A DNA stretch of 64,000 nucleotides. It comes from Jejuia sp. UBA6058. GTDB lineage: Bacteria > Bacteroidota > Bacteroidia > Flavobacteriales > Flavobacteriaceae. Position 1 is the stretch's first letter. Each line of letters opens with the position of its first letter. The translations under genes and the position numbers were made by a program. The stretch spans positions 719,948-783,947 of the forward strand of contig DIYI01000012.1 of the NCBI GenBank assembly GCA_002428965.1, given 5' to 3'. Below the pieces are notes generated by a model. The model was not told the origin of the DNA, did not search any database, and saw only the letters and a program-made list of their open reading frames with translations. Shown piece by piece: positions 27,174 to 36,050 of this stretch.

Positions 27174-30071
27174 ATGACTTCAAAACTTTTATTGGTAGTG
27201 TCATTCTGTTTATTGACACTAAACAATGTATTCGCAGCGCCTCCTGATTATTGGGAAGGCAAGGGTAGAATTGCCATAAGTTCAGATGGGAATATGCATG
27301 ATAATGACGACATGCAAGCTACTATGATGACTTTAATGATTTTAGCTAAAGCGCATTTACAACCCAAAACAGTACTTTACACCTATGCAGATCATGTTTG
27401 GGGAAGTGAAGGTAACGACCTAGAACTTATGCGTGAAAGCGCAGAAGGCGGAGGGCAACGTTTCGGATTTCAAAATACCGTATTTATTGCGGCTGTGGAA
27501 AATCCAGAGGCTGCCTATAACGCTATGAGAGATGAAATTTTAAAATCTACGGAAGAAGACCCTCTATTTATTATTGCTGCTGGTCCGATGCATGTTATAG
27601 GAACCGGTTTAGAACGTGCTAACGCTATTGATCCCGATGCCTTAAATCATGTTACGGTTATTTCGCACTCTCAATGGAATAATAGGCATGCCGATAATCC
27701 AACAACAGCGGGTAGTGTTCATGGTGAAGAACCGTTTCACACAGGTTGGACATGGACCGAAATGAATACCTCTTTTGGTAATAGAGTGAACTTCAATCAA
27801 ATAAGCGATCAGAATGGAACAGGGCCTAATCCCTACCAAACAAAAGATAAATTTAGCGCACCAAATTGGGCAAGTTGGCATTGGATGAGAGATCACCAAG
27901 ATCCCAATATCAATTGGGTTTATACTAGAGGTGTTAGCAATCCGGCAGGACCAGATTACTCCGATGCAGGTATGGCATACTATTTTTGCGCAGATCTAAA
28001 TGGCGTAAGAGGTGATGAATTTGGGAATCCGGAGAAATTAAGACAATGGGTTGGTCCAGACTTTATTGATGTTGTAGTAGATGAAACAAAAGTATGGAGT
28101 GTTAGTGTTTCTCCTAAAAGTGCTACGATTGACTTTGTTAATGAGACTTTACAGCTTACAGCAACTATTAATCCCTCCACCGCCGTAAATAAAAATGTGA
28201 CTTGGTCATCTGATGATGAAAGCATAATTACTGTTGATGCTAATGGATTAGTTACGGCAGTAGCTGAGGGTAATGCTAAAATAACGGTTACTACAGAAGA
28301 CGGGGGAAAAATCGCTACGGCAAATATCTCTGTTGGTTTTGTTGAAGCAGGAGACACCACTGTTTGCGGAGATTTTATCGCTATTGAAGCTGATGCTACT
28401 AATTCATCTTTGGGTGCTTGGGTAGTAAGAAAACCAGGTGACGAAGGTTATGATGCCATTTCAGGAAGTTTAGATCCAATTAACAATACTTATTTGGAAT
28501 ATACAGGAGGAGAAGTTAGCGGTTTAGGTGTTTCTCCAGGAACCGATGTTTTGGTGTACAAATTTACACCTCAAACCAGTGGAAATTATCGTTTAACCGG
28601 TCGAATGGCACAAAGGTTAACCTTCAATGGTTCAAAAGCGAAGTGGGATCAGTGCAATGATATTTATGTGAAAATGGAAGGCGATTTCACCTCTGGTAAT
28701 AATACACCAATGAATATTCTAACCAATTGGGGTAAGTTCTATGGAAGAGGAAAAGATATTTGGGGAGCCTTCATTCAAGGTGACGTTAATCATACAAAAT
28801 ATCAATTTATATACAACTTAAAGGCGGGTGTAGAATACACTTTATCTATCAGCGGAAGATCTCAGCGTATCTGTATAGATTATTTCTTATTGTCTAAAAC
28901 AAGTTTAACTATAGCTGAAGATAAAGATCTTGCAACGTTTAATGATGCAAGATTCCGCCCAGGAACAACAGATTGTGGAGCTACATCAAGTGTATGCGAA
29001 ACTTTCAATTCTGTAGATTTCGATAAATACACAGATATGGGAGATGGCTTTAGTGATGCTACTGTTGATAGCAACCGAAATGTATTGCAAATGCCGGTAA
29101 GACTAGCTTGGGGTGCAGCTGAAGAAACCTATAATGGACCAGATGCTGATGTTTATGTAACTCTAAATACTATGCAAGAAACGGATGGAGAGTCTACTTA
29201 CAAAGTATATATTAATGGAGCTTTAATCAAAGAAGTAACCAATGATAGAATATTTGGTACGGGTATTGAAGATTATACTATTCAGGTTCATAAACTAACA
29301 GAAGATAAAATTTCTATAAAAACTGGAGATATTATTAGAGTAGAATTTAATAGTACTACAAACGGTGAGGTTCCAGAAGGTAGTACTACGGCGACATCGC
29401 GAGGTCGCTGGCAAAGTCTGCAGATATGTACCGAAGAGAATGCTGGCGGAGGAAATACGGGTGGCGGAAGTGGTTCTGAACCAGTAATTATTGGTCACAC
29501 TGCACCTACTGAGGTGAGTAGCGATGCGACTCAGATAACGTTTAACGTAAACTATTCATGCGAACAAACGGTTGATTTTGCCGTGGCTATACATTGTACA
29601 ACAACTAATAATTCTACAGAAGGCTTTAAAAGGCTAAATGGTATTACTGCCACAACCAACGGGAATATGGAAATTACAATACCAGTTAATGATGCTCTAG
29701 ATCCGAACAAGGAATACCGTTGGGTTATTTATTTTTTACCTCAAGGTGGTACATGGAGAAATCAGTACGATCCAATATTAGTTCCATTCTCCGTTGTAGA
29801 GGCACTGGGTCTAGATGAAGCAAATATAAAAGAACAAGTAAAAGTAGTGCCAACCGTATTCAGCCAAAATTTAAAAATCGTTAATAATTACGCCGAAATT
29901 GAAGAGTTTAAACTTTTTAATGTAGGAGGCGCGTTAGTGTTACACAATCGTGTCAATCATTCGAGAGGAGAACTAAATATTGAGGCCAATAGTTTGAAAT
30001 CCGGTTTCTATTTTTTAAGGCTTGAATTTATAGATGGAAGCGCGCTGACCTACAAAGTAATTAAGGAATAA
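27174..30071 (+). CDS. Secreted multidomain T9SS cargo with nucleoside-hydrolase-like N-terminal domain
   Basis: The 965-residue protein has a signal peptide (ending FAAPPD), an N-terminal domain at about 25-300, a Big_2 Ig-like domain near 305-389 (VSVSPKSATIDF), and a beta-rich domain with carbohydrate-binding-module character near 393-575 (FIAIEADATNSSLGAWVVR). A third beta domain lies near 600-760, then a Gly/Ser linker (GGGNTGGGSGSEP), a further beta domain and a T9SS type A sorting domain at about 885-965. The N-terminal domain resembles the nucleoside-hydrolase/DUF1593 fold: SSDGNMHDNDDMQA matches the Asp-rich metal loop and AAGPMHVIGTGLERA the GPLTNIA-like region. The substrate is unknown; a polysaccharide or glycoside target is inferred from the CBM-like domain and the adjacent HTCS. 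Confidence 0.8.
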   Translation: MTSKLLLVVSFCLLTLNNVFAAPPDYWEGKGRIAISSDGNMHDNDDMQATMMTLMILAKAHLQPKTVLYTYADHVWGSEGNDLELMRESAEGGGQRFGFQNTVFIAAVENPEAAYNAMRDEILKSTEEDPLFIIAAGPMHVIGTGLERANAIDPDALNHVTVISHSQWNNRHADNPTTAGSVHGEEPFHTGWTWTEMNTSFGNRVNFNQISDQNGTGPNPYQTKDKFSAPNWASWHWMRDHQDPNINWVYTRGVSNPAGPDYSDAGMAYYFCADLNGVRGDEFGNPEKLRQWVGPDFIDVVVDETKVWSVSVSPKSATIDFVNETLQLTATINPSTAVNKNVTWSSDDESIITVDANGLVTAVAEGNAKITVTTEDGGKIATANISVGFVEAGDTTVCGDFIAIEADATNSSLGAWVVRKPGDEGYDAISGSLDPINNTYLEYTGGEVSGLGVSPGTDVLVYKFTPQTSGNYRLTGRMAQRLTFNGSKAKWDQCNDIYVKMEGDFTSGNNTPMNILTNWGKFYGRGKDIWGAFIQGDVNHTKYQFIYNLKAGVEYTLSISGRSQRICIDYFLLSKTSLTIAEDKDLATFNDARFRPGTTDCGATSSVCETFNSVDFDKYTDMGDGFSDATVDSNRNVLQMPVRLAWGAAEETYNGPDADVYVTLNTMQETDGESTYKVYINGALIKEVTNDRIFGTGIEDYTIQVHKLTEDKISIKTGDIIRVEFNSTTNGEVPEGSTTATSRGRWQSLQICTEENAGGGNTGGGSGSEPVIIGHTAPTEVSSDATQITFNVNYSCEQTVDFAVAIHCTTTNNSTEGFKRLNGITATTNGNMEITIPVNDALDPNKEYRWVIYFLPQGGTWRNQYDPILVPFSVVEALGLDEANIKEQVKVVPTVFSQNLKIVNNYAEIEEFKLFNVGGALVLHNRVNHSRGELNIEANSLKSGFYFLRLEFIDGSALTYKVIKE

Positions 30072-30100
30072 TCTTAGGGTAAAACTATTTGTTTAGTTTT

Positions 30101-30130
30101 AAAAAGGTGTCAAGTTTTGACACCTTTTTT
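30101..30130 (+). terminator. Terminator after the secreted protein gene
   Basis: The strong stem AAAGGTGTCAA / TTGACACCTTT has a short GTT-type loop and is followed by a run of T. It separates the HTCS/secreted-protein region from the bat operon. Confidence 0.85.
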
Positions 30131-30221
30131 TTTAACCTATTTTTAACAGCAATCAAATAAAAATTTTAACAATTTGCATAGCTCAAAAATTGAGAGTTTA
30201 TCAGAGCTTTAAAACTTAAAA

Positions 30222-31226
30222 ATGATGGCAGAAACGAGTACAATTGATATTAAGTCTATAAACGAAAAAATTGAAAAAGAGAGTGCATTTGTAGATTTAC
30301 TAACCTTAGAAATGAATAAGGTTATTGTGGGTCAAAAACACATGGTAGAGCGCTTGCTTATTGGTCTTTTAGGGCGCGGACATATTTTATTGGAAGGTGT
30401 TCCTGGGCTAGCAAAAACCTTGGCAATTAATACCTTATCGCAGGCTGTAGATGGCAGTTTTAGTAGAATTCAGTTTACCCCAGATTTATTACCAGCAGAT
30501 GTTACGGGTACTCTAATTTATAATATGAAGGAGAATGATTTCTCCATTAAAAAGGGACCTATATTCGCAAATTTCGTTTTGGCAGATGAGATTAACAGAG
30601 CACCTGCTAAAGTACAATCGGCACTTTTAGAGGCTATGCAAGAAAAGCAAGTTACTATCGGTGATGATACATTTAGTTTAGACAAACCATTTTTGGTAAT
30701 GGCTACTCAAAACCCAGTAGAACAAGAAGGAACCTATCCGTTACCTGAAGCACAAGTGGATAGATTTATGTTGAAAACCGTAATAGATTATCCAAAGTTA
30801 GATGAGGAACAGCTGATTATTCGTGCGAATTTAAAAGGGGCTTTTGAAAAAGTGAATCCAGTAGTTTCCTTAAAGCAGATTTTATCAGCTCAAGAAACAG
30901 TGCGTGAAGTTTACATGGATGAAAAAATTGAGAAATACATTTTGGATATTATTTTTGCCACACGATATCCGGAAAAATATAGACTTACCGATTTAAAACC
31001 ACTAATTTCTTTTGGAGCATCACCACGTGGAAGTATCAATTTGGCTACCGCAGCTAAATGTTACGCTTTTATAAAACGCCGTGGTTACGTAATTCCAGAG
31101 GATGTTCGTGCAGTAGTTTATGATGTTTTACGTCATAGAATTGGAATTACTTATGAAGCTGAAGCTGAAAATGTAACTTCAGTAGACATCATTAACAAAA
31201 TTGTAAACGAAATAGAGGTTCCTTAA
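30222..31226 (+). CDS. MoxR family AAA+ ATPase, first gene of the bat operon
   Basis: The 334-residue AAA+ protein has Walker A GVPGLAKT near residue 59, Walker B VLADEINRAP near 120, and the MoxR signature NPVEQEGTYPLPEAQVDRF. The C-terminal lid follows. MoxR ATPases act as chaperone-like factors with VWA-domain proteins. It starts the operon moxR-DUF58-membrane protein-batA-batB-batC-batD-batE, whose gene order matches other flavobacteria. The spacer to the next gene (31227-31334) is an unusual CAGT/ACTG-rich repeat. Confidence 0.93.
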   Translation: MMAETSTIDIKSINEKIEKESAFVDLLTLEMNKVIVGQKHMVERLLIGLLGRGHILLEGVPGLAKTLAINTLSQAVDGSFSRIQFTPDLLPADVTGTLIYNMKENDFSIKKGPIFANFVLADEINRAPAKVQSALLEAMQEKQVTIGDDTFSLDKPFLVMATQNPVEQEGTYPLPEAQVDRFMLKTVIDYPKLDEEQLIIRANLKGAFEKVNPVVSLKQILSAQETVREVYMDEKIEKYILDIIFATRYPEKYRLTDLKPLISFGASPRGSINLATAAKCYAFIKRRGYVIPEDVRAVVYDVLRHRIGITYEAEAENVTSVDIINKIVNEIEVP

Positions 31227-31334
31227 AAAGTTTACAGTGCGCAGTGGCAGTAGGCAGTTGCTTACTCTACTGGATACTAAAGACTCAACCATTTGATAAC
31301 TGGAAACTGAGACTGAAAACTGTTTACTGAATAA
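31227..31334. repeat. CAGT/ACTG-rich intergenic repeat inside the bat operon
   Basis: The first half carries CAGT repeatedly (TACAGTGCGCAGTGGCAGT, then AGGCAGT). The second half carries ACTG repeatedly (AACTGGAAACTGAGACTG, AAACTG, TACTG). CAGT is the reverse complement of ACTG, so the two halves can pair in RNA or DNA. Spacers of this texture are dispersed in Flavobacteriaceae genomes, from memory. No coding signal is seen. Confidence 0.5.
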
Positions 31335-32201
31335 ATGGATACTAAAGAATTACTAAAGAAAGTACGCAAAATTGAGATCAAGACACGTCGATTGTCTGAT
31401 CACATTTTTGGAGGAGAATACCATTCTACCTTCAAAGGGCGAGGTATGACCTTTAGTGAAGTACGTCAATACCAATTTGGAGATGATGTACGAAGTATCG
31501 ATTGGAATGTTACTGCACGTTATAACGAACCTTTCGTTAAAGTTTTTGAAGAGGAGCGAGAACTCACTATGATGTTGATGGTGGATATCTCTGGTTCAGA
31601 ATTATTTGGTACAGAACAACAATTCAAAAATGAAGTAGTTACTGAAATTGCAGCAACCTTGGCATTTTCTGCTACTCAAAATAACGATAAAATTGGTTTG
31701 ATTTTATTTTCAGACCAAATAGAGTTATTCATTCCACCAAAGAAAGGGCGTTCACATGTTTTAAGAATCATCCGTGAACTTATAGAATTTGAACCTGAAA
31801 GTAAACAAACAAATATTGCAGAAGCTTTAAAGTTCTTAACCAATGTAATGAAGAAAAAGGCAATCGTGTTTGTATTGTCTGATTTTATTGCTGATGACTA
31901 TGAGCGAACTATGAAGATAGTGTCTGGTAAACATGATGTAACTGGTATAAGAGTTTATGATAAGAGAGAGGAAGAAATTCCAAATCTTGGTGTAGTACAA
32001 ATGCAGGATGAAGAAACTGGAGAGTTGATGTTAGTAAATACCACTTCAAAAAAAGTGAGACATAACTATGCTAAATTTTACAGAGACAAAGTAGATTATT
32101 TCAAGAATACATTTTCTCGTTCGGGGGCGGGTACTATCGATTGTCGTGTAGATGAGAGTTATGTAAAAAAATTATTAGGATATTTTAAAAGAAGAGGATA
32201 G
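31335..32201 (+). CDS. DUF58 domain protein of the bat operon
   Basis: The 288-residue protein has the DUF58 signature: RGMTFSEVRQYQFGDDVRSI and IDWNVTARYNEPFVKVFEEE (about 36-75), then a VWA-like strand MLMVDISGSELFG with the DxSGS metal-site form. There is no membrane segment. DUF58 proteins are encoded next to MoxR and VWA proteins and are thought to work with them; molecular function is not settled. It is the second gene of the bat operon. Confidence 0.9.
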   Translation: MDTKELLKKVRKIEIKTRRLSDHIFGGEYHSTFKGRGMTFSEVRQYQFGDDVRSIDWNVTARYNEPFVKVFEEERELTMMLMVDISGSELFGTEQQFKNEVVTEIAATLAFSATQNNDKIGLILFSDQIELFIPPKKGRSHVLRIIRELIEFEPESKQTNIAEALKFLTNVMKKKAIVFVLSDFIADDYERTMKIVSGKHDVTGIRVYDKREEEIPNLGVVQMQDEETGELMLVNTTSKKVRHNYAKFYRDKVDYFKNTFSRSGAGTIDCRVDESYVKKLLGYFKRRG

Positions 32202-32220
32202 ACGGTACGAAGTGAGAAGC

Positions 32221-33891
32221 ATGAAGATATTAAATATCAATATTAAGGAATCAAGAATCAAGACTCAGGAGTCAAGACGCCATAGTCTGAAGCTAATGCT
32301 GTCGTGCTTTATGTTTCTTGTCTCTTTTGCCTCATTTTCGCAAGTCACTTCCTCTATTGATTCAACATCGATAAAAATCGGAGAGCAGATCACTTATAAA
32401 ATTGAAGTAGAAAGTGATACAACGGCTTTGGTTGTATTTCCAGAAGGACAAACTTTTGCGCCTTTAGAAATGATTGAATCGTATGCGACAGATACGGTAA
32501 AAAATAATGAGAAATACAATATTATAAAAAAGTACGGATTAACGCAGTTTGATTCGGGAGCTTACACTATTCCACGTCAGAAAATTTTGGTCGGAGATAA
32601 AACCTTCTTCACAGATTCACTCAAGGTAGAAGTAAATAATGTTGTTGTTGATACCACCAAACAAGGACTTTACGATATTAAACCTATTATAGAAGTAAAA
32701 AAACGAGGTGGTAATTGGTGGAAATATGTTCTAGGAATTTTATTAATTCTTGGCTTGGTTGCCTTAGCACTTTGGTGGTTTATTTGGCGAGAAAAGCCAT
32801 TATCTGAAGAAGAAAAAATAGCACTGTTACCTCCTTATGATCGTGCAAAACTTGCACTTAAAAAGCTTGATGAAAGTCATTATTTAGAGCATGAGCAGTT
32901 AAAGGATTATTATTCAGAATTAACTTTAATTATCAGAAAGTATCTTGATGAAAAAGTTTACGATCATTCGTTGGAAAGTACAACTGATGAATTAATCAGT
33001 AAACTCCGCCTATTAAAAGATGGTAATCAAATTGATTTAAGTGCAGATACAATTAAGAACTTAGAAAGTATTTTAAGGCGAGCAGATTTAGTGAAGTTCG
33101 CAAAATCCGCACCAGATGTCGCATTGGCAGAGTTAGATAGAAATACAATTGATGCTGAAATAGACCATGTAAAAGAGGTGCTACCCGAACCTACCGAGGA
33201 AGAAAAATTGCTAAATGAAGAATACCGAGAAGCACAAGAGCGTAAACAAAAGCGCCAAAAAATCTGGTTAACTGCCGGAATATGTTTTTTTCTAATGATT
33301 GCAACGTTGACAGGCTTCTCGTTTAAATATGGTTTTGATTATGTGAAAGATACCATTATCGGGCATGAAAGTAAAGAGCTATTGGAAGGCGAATGGGTAA
33401 CGAGTCAATATGGATTTCCTCCTATTACAATTTCAACACCAAAAGTTTTAAAGCGTTTTGATTTGCCGTTGCCAGAAGAAGCACAAGAAAAAGTAAAAGT
33501 TACCTCCTTTATGTATGGTACATTGTTAGATGTATTTAGCATTATGGCTAGCACTACCACTTCGCCTAATAATGGCGATAATAAGATTGATTTAGAGGCA
33601 CTATCAGAAACAAGTATTAAAGGTATGGAGGCACAGGGTGCAAAAAACATTACGGTGCTTCGTGATAAATTTACCACGCCAAATGGCGCTGAAGGGTTAA
33701 AAACATATGGAACGTTAACGGCCTCTGATCCAGTTACTAAAAAAGAAAGAGCTGCTAATTATGTTCTGCTTCAATTTGCATCAGAGAATGTATTACAGCA
33801 AATAGTAATTTCTTATCCAGATGATACGTATGCCAAAGAAATGGTTGCAAGAATTTTAAATTCTGTAGAACTTAAAACTCAAGAGGACTAA
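32221..33891 (+). CDS. Bat-operon membrane protein of unknown function (between DUF58 and batA)
   Basis: The product has a signal-like segment (LMLSCFMFLVSFASFSQ), an N-terminal beta domain with BatD-like character, a membrane segment near residues 165-190 (a WWKYVLGILLILGLVALAL core), a soluble helical part and a second membrane segment near 350. The C-terminal domain is unassigned. The start is unsure: ATG at 32221, GTG at 32212, or ATG at 32296, where the signal peptide begins directly. The DNA between 32221 and 32295 looks like a dispersed repeat (TCAAGA/TCAAGAC), so the real start may be 32296. It overlaps batA by 1 bp (TAATG). Confidence 0.8.
   Translation: MKILNINIKESRIKTQESRRHSLKLMLSCFMFLVSFASFSQVTSSIDSTSIKIGEQITYKIEVESDTTALVVFPEGQTFAPLEMIESYATDTVKNNEKYNIIKKYGLTQFDSGAYTIPRQKILVGDKTFFTDSLKVEVNNVVVDTTKQGLYDIKPIIEVKKRGGNWWKYVLGILLILGLVALALWWFIWREKPLSEEEKIALLPPYDRAKLALKKLDESHYLEHEQLKDYYSELTLIIRKYLDEKVYDHSLESTTDELISKLRLLKDGNQIDLSADTIKNLESILRRADLVKFAKSAPDVALAELDRNTIDAEIDHVKEVLPEPTEEEKLLNEEYREAQERKQKRQKIWLTAGICFFLMIATLTGFSFKYGFDYVKDTIIGHESKELLEGEWVTSQYGFPPITISTPKVLKRFDLPLPEEAQEKVKVTSFMYGTLLDVFSIMASTTTSPNNGDNKIDLEALSETSIKGMEAQGAKNITVLRDKFTTPNGAEGLKTYGTLTASDPVTKKERAANYVLLQFASENVLQQIVISYPDDTYAKEMVARILNSVELKTQED
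32245..32281. repeat. TCAAGA-type direct repeats at the start of the bat-operon membrane protein gene
   Basis: The stretch reads AAGGAATCAAGAATCAAGAC and then TCAGGAGTCAAGACGC, four imperfect copies of a (A/G)(A/G)(A/G)TCAAGA unit. It is read in frame (SRIKTQESRR) if translation begins at 32221. Confidence 0.45.
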
Positions 33892-34898
33892 TGCTAGAAG
33901 GAATAGAGTTTTTAAATAAAGAGATGTTTTGGTTGCTTCTATTGCTTCCGTTAGCAATTATTTGGTACATATTCAAAAACAAGAAACAAACTGCAGAACT
34001 AAAAATATCAAGTTTAAAAGGTTTTAAAATAACTAGTTCTTGGTTACCTAAATTGAAGCACATACTTTTTGTTTTTAGGTTGTTGGCATTGGCCTTATTA
34101 ATTACTGCTTTGGCAAGACCACAATCCGTGGATGTGTCTAGCAAGACAAAAACCACCAAGGGAATCGATATTGTAATGGCTATTGATGTTTCTGCAAGTA
34201 TGCTTGCGAAAGACCTAAAGCCAAATCGTTTAGAAGCGCTCAAAGATGTAGCTTCAGAATTTATTAAAGGGAGACCAAACGACCGAATTGGGTTAGTAGA
34301 GTATGCTGGTGAAAGTTATACAAAAACACCAATAACAAGTGATAAAGCTATTGTACTTCGTTCTTTAAGAGGTATAAAATACAACACTATTATTGAAGGA
34401 GGTACTGCCATCGGTATGGGGCTTGCCACTTCGGTAAACCGATTGAAAGATAGCAAGGCAAAAAGTAAAATTATTATTCTATTAACGGATGGTGTTAATA
34501 ATACTGGTTTTATAGACCCAAGAACTGCAAGTGAGTTGGCTGTTGAATACGGAATAAAAACCTATACCATTGGTTTAGGAACTAATGGAATGGCCTTATC
34601 TCCAATAGCTATTGATCCTAGAACTGGTCGTTTTCAATATGGTAGAATACAAGTTGAAATAGATGAAGAACTTTTACAAGAAATAGCTGAGGCTACAGGT
34701 GGAAAGTATTTTAGAGCAACCAATAATAAAAAGTTAGAAGAAATATATAAGGAGATAAATAAGTTAGAAAAAACAGAAATAGAAGAGTTTAAGTTTTATA
34801 ATTACGAGGAGAAATATCGTCCGCTAGTACTTTTAGCTGGACTTTTATTGCTTTTAGAATTATTATTGCGTTTTACAATTTTTAGAAGTTTTGTTTAG
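33891..34898 (+). CDS. batA: BatA, VWA domain membrane protein
   Basis: The 335-residue protein has two N-terminal membrane segments (about 12-25 and 58-77), a VWA domain at about 90-290 with the MIDAS start MAIDVSASM, and a C-terminal membrane helix near 310-330. It starts at the A of the preceding TAA stop (TAATG), so translation is coupled. Bat proteins were named for an aerotolerance phenotype in Bacteroides fragilis; related VWA/MoxR systems help assembly or stability of envelope complexes. Confidence 0.93.
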   Translation: MLEGIEFLNKEMFWLLLLLPLAIIWYIFKNKKQTAELKISSLKGFKITSSWLPKLKHILFVFRLLALALLITALARPQSVDVSSKTKTTKGIDIVMAIDVSASMLAKDLKPNRLEALKDVASEFIKGRPNDRIGLVEYAGESYTKTPITSDKAIVLRSLRGIKYNTIIEGGTAIGMGLATSVNRLKDSKAKSKIIILLTDGVNNTGFIDPRTASELAVEYGIKTYTIGLGTNGMALSPIAIDPRTGRFQYGRIQVEIDEELLQEIAEATGGKYFRATNNKKLEEIYKEINKLEKTEIEEFKFYNYEEKYRPLVLLAGLLLLLELLLRFTIFRSFV

Positions 34899-34953
34899 CA
34901 GAATATGATTAGCTTAAACTGTTTATGGAGACGACAAACTGAATACTGAAGAA
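34899..34953. repeat. Short ACTG-rich spacer between batA and batB
   Basis: The 55-bp spacer carries AAACTGTTTATGG, then ACAAACTGAATACTGAAG. It resembles the second half of the repeat at 31227-31334. It is non-coding and precedes the batB ATG. Confidence 0.4.
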
Positions 34954-35991
34954 ATGTATCAATTAGAGGAAAAAATATGGTTTTGGACTTTAGTAATAAT
35001 CCCAATGATTATTATAGTCTTTTTGATGCTTCAATTTTGGAAATATAGAACGCAAAAGAAATTCGGAGATAAGGGATTATTAAAGAAGCTTACCCCTGAT
35101 AAATCTGTTTTTAAATCAGCTTTAAAAATAACTATGTTGAGTTTGGCTTTTTTGTGTTTGTCAATTGCATTAGTAAACCCAAAAATTGGCACAAAGCTAG
35201 AAACAGTAAAACGAGAGGGGGTTGATATTGTATTTGCAGTAGATGTGTCTAAAAGTATGCTGGCGGAAGATATTGCGCCAAATAGATTAGAAAAGGCAAA
35301 ACAATTAGTTACTCAAATCATCAATAACTTAGCTAGCGATCGCGTAGGTATTATTGCTTACGCTGGTAAAGCATTTCCACAATTACCTATTACTACAGAT
35401 TATGCGTCGGCAAAAATGTTTTTAAATAACATGAATACTGATATGTTATCTTCACAAGGAACTGCTATTAATGAGGCCATTAAATTATCTAAAACTTATT
35501 TTGATAATGACGAGCAGACAAATAGAGTGCTCATCATTATTTCAGATGGTGAAGATCATAGTGAAGCAGCTATTGATGTGGCAGAAGAAGCCAATGAAGA
35601 AGGTATTAGAATTTTTACTATTGGTGTTGGAGACTTAAAAGGAGGTCCTATTCCTTTAAAACGAAATAGTGTTGTGGTAAGTTATAAAAAGGATAGTCAA
35701 GGTGAAACTGTAATTACCAAGCTTAATGAAGATACATTAAAGGGTATAGCATCAGAAGCACAGGGAGCGTACATTAATGGAAAAATCACCAATGAAGTTG
35801 TGGAGAACATTAGAGAAATTTTAAACAAAATGGATAAAACCGAATTTGAAGCAAAACAATTTGCGGATTTTAAGGATCAGTTTCAATGGTTTTTAGGTTT
35901 TGGTATATTTTTCTTGTTTGTAGATGTGTTCCTTTTGGAGCGAAAAACAGCTTGGTTAAAGAAGTTAAACCTGTTTAATGAGAATTTATAA
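34954..35991 (+). CDS. batB: BatB, VWA domain membrane protein
   Basis: The 345-residue paralogue of BatA has two N-terminal membrane segments (about 10-27 and 55-75), a VWA domain starting FAVDVSKSMLAEDIAPNRLE with a complete DxSxS site, and a C-terminal membrane helix near 305-325. It is the second VWA protein of the operon; BatA and BatB are thought to act together. The VWA domain faces the periplasm. Confidence 0.93.
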   Translation: MYQLEEKIWFWTLVIIPMIIIVFLMLQFWKYRTQKKFGDKGLLKKLTPDKSVFKSALKITMLSLAFLCLSIALVNPKIGTKLETVKREGVDIVFAVDVSKSMLAEDIAPNRLEKAKQLVTQIINNLASDRVGIIAYAGKAFPQLPITTDYASAKMFLNNMNTDMLSSQGTAINEAIKLSKTYFDNDEQTNRVLIIISDGEDHSEAAIDVAEEANEEGIRIFTIGVGDLKGGPIPLKRNSVVVSYKKDSQGETVITKLNEDTLKGIASEAQGAYINGKITNEVVENIREILNKMDKTEFEAKQFADFKDQFQWFLGFGIFFLFVDVFLLERKTAWLKKLNLFNENL

Positions 35992-36050
35992 TTTTTTTAA
36001 CGTCATAAAAAACAGGGTTTTATAATTTAGAAAGTATAAGAGTTATAACT

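Noticed and set aside
22895..30071. Full polysaccharide utilisation locus
   Set aside because: No susC, susD, glycoside hydrolase or sulfatase genes flank the HTCS.
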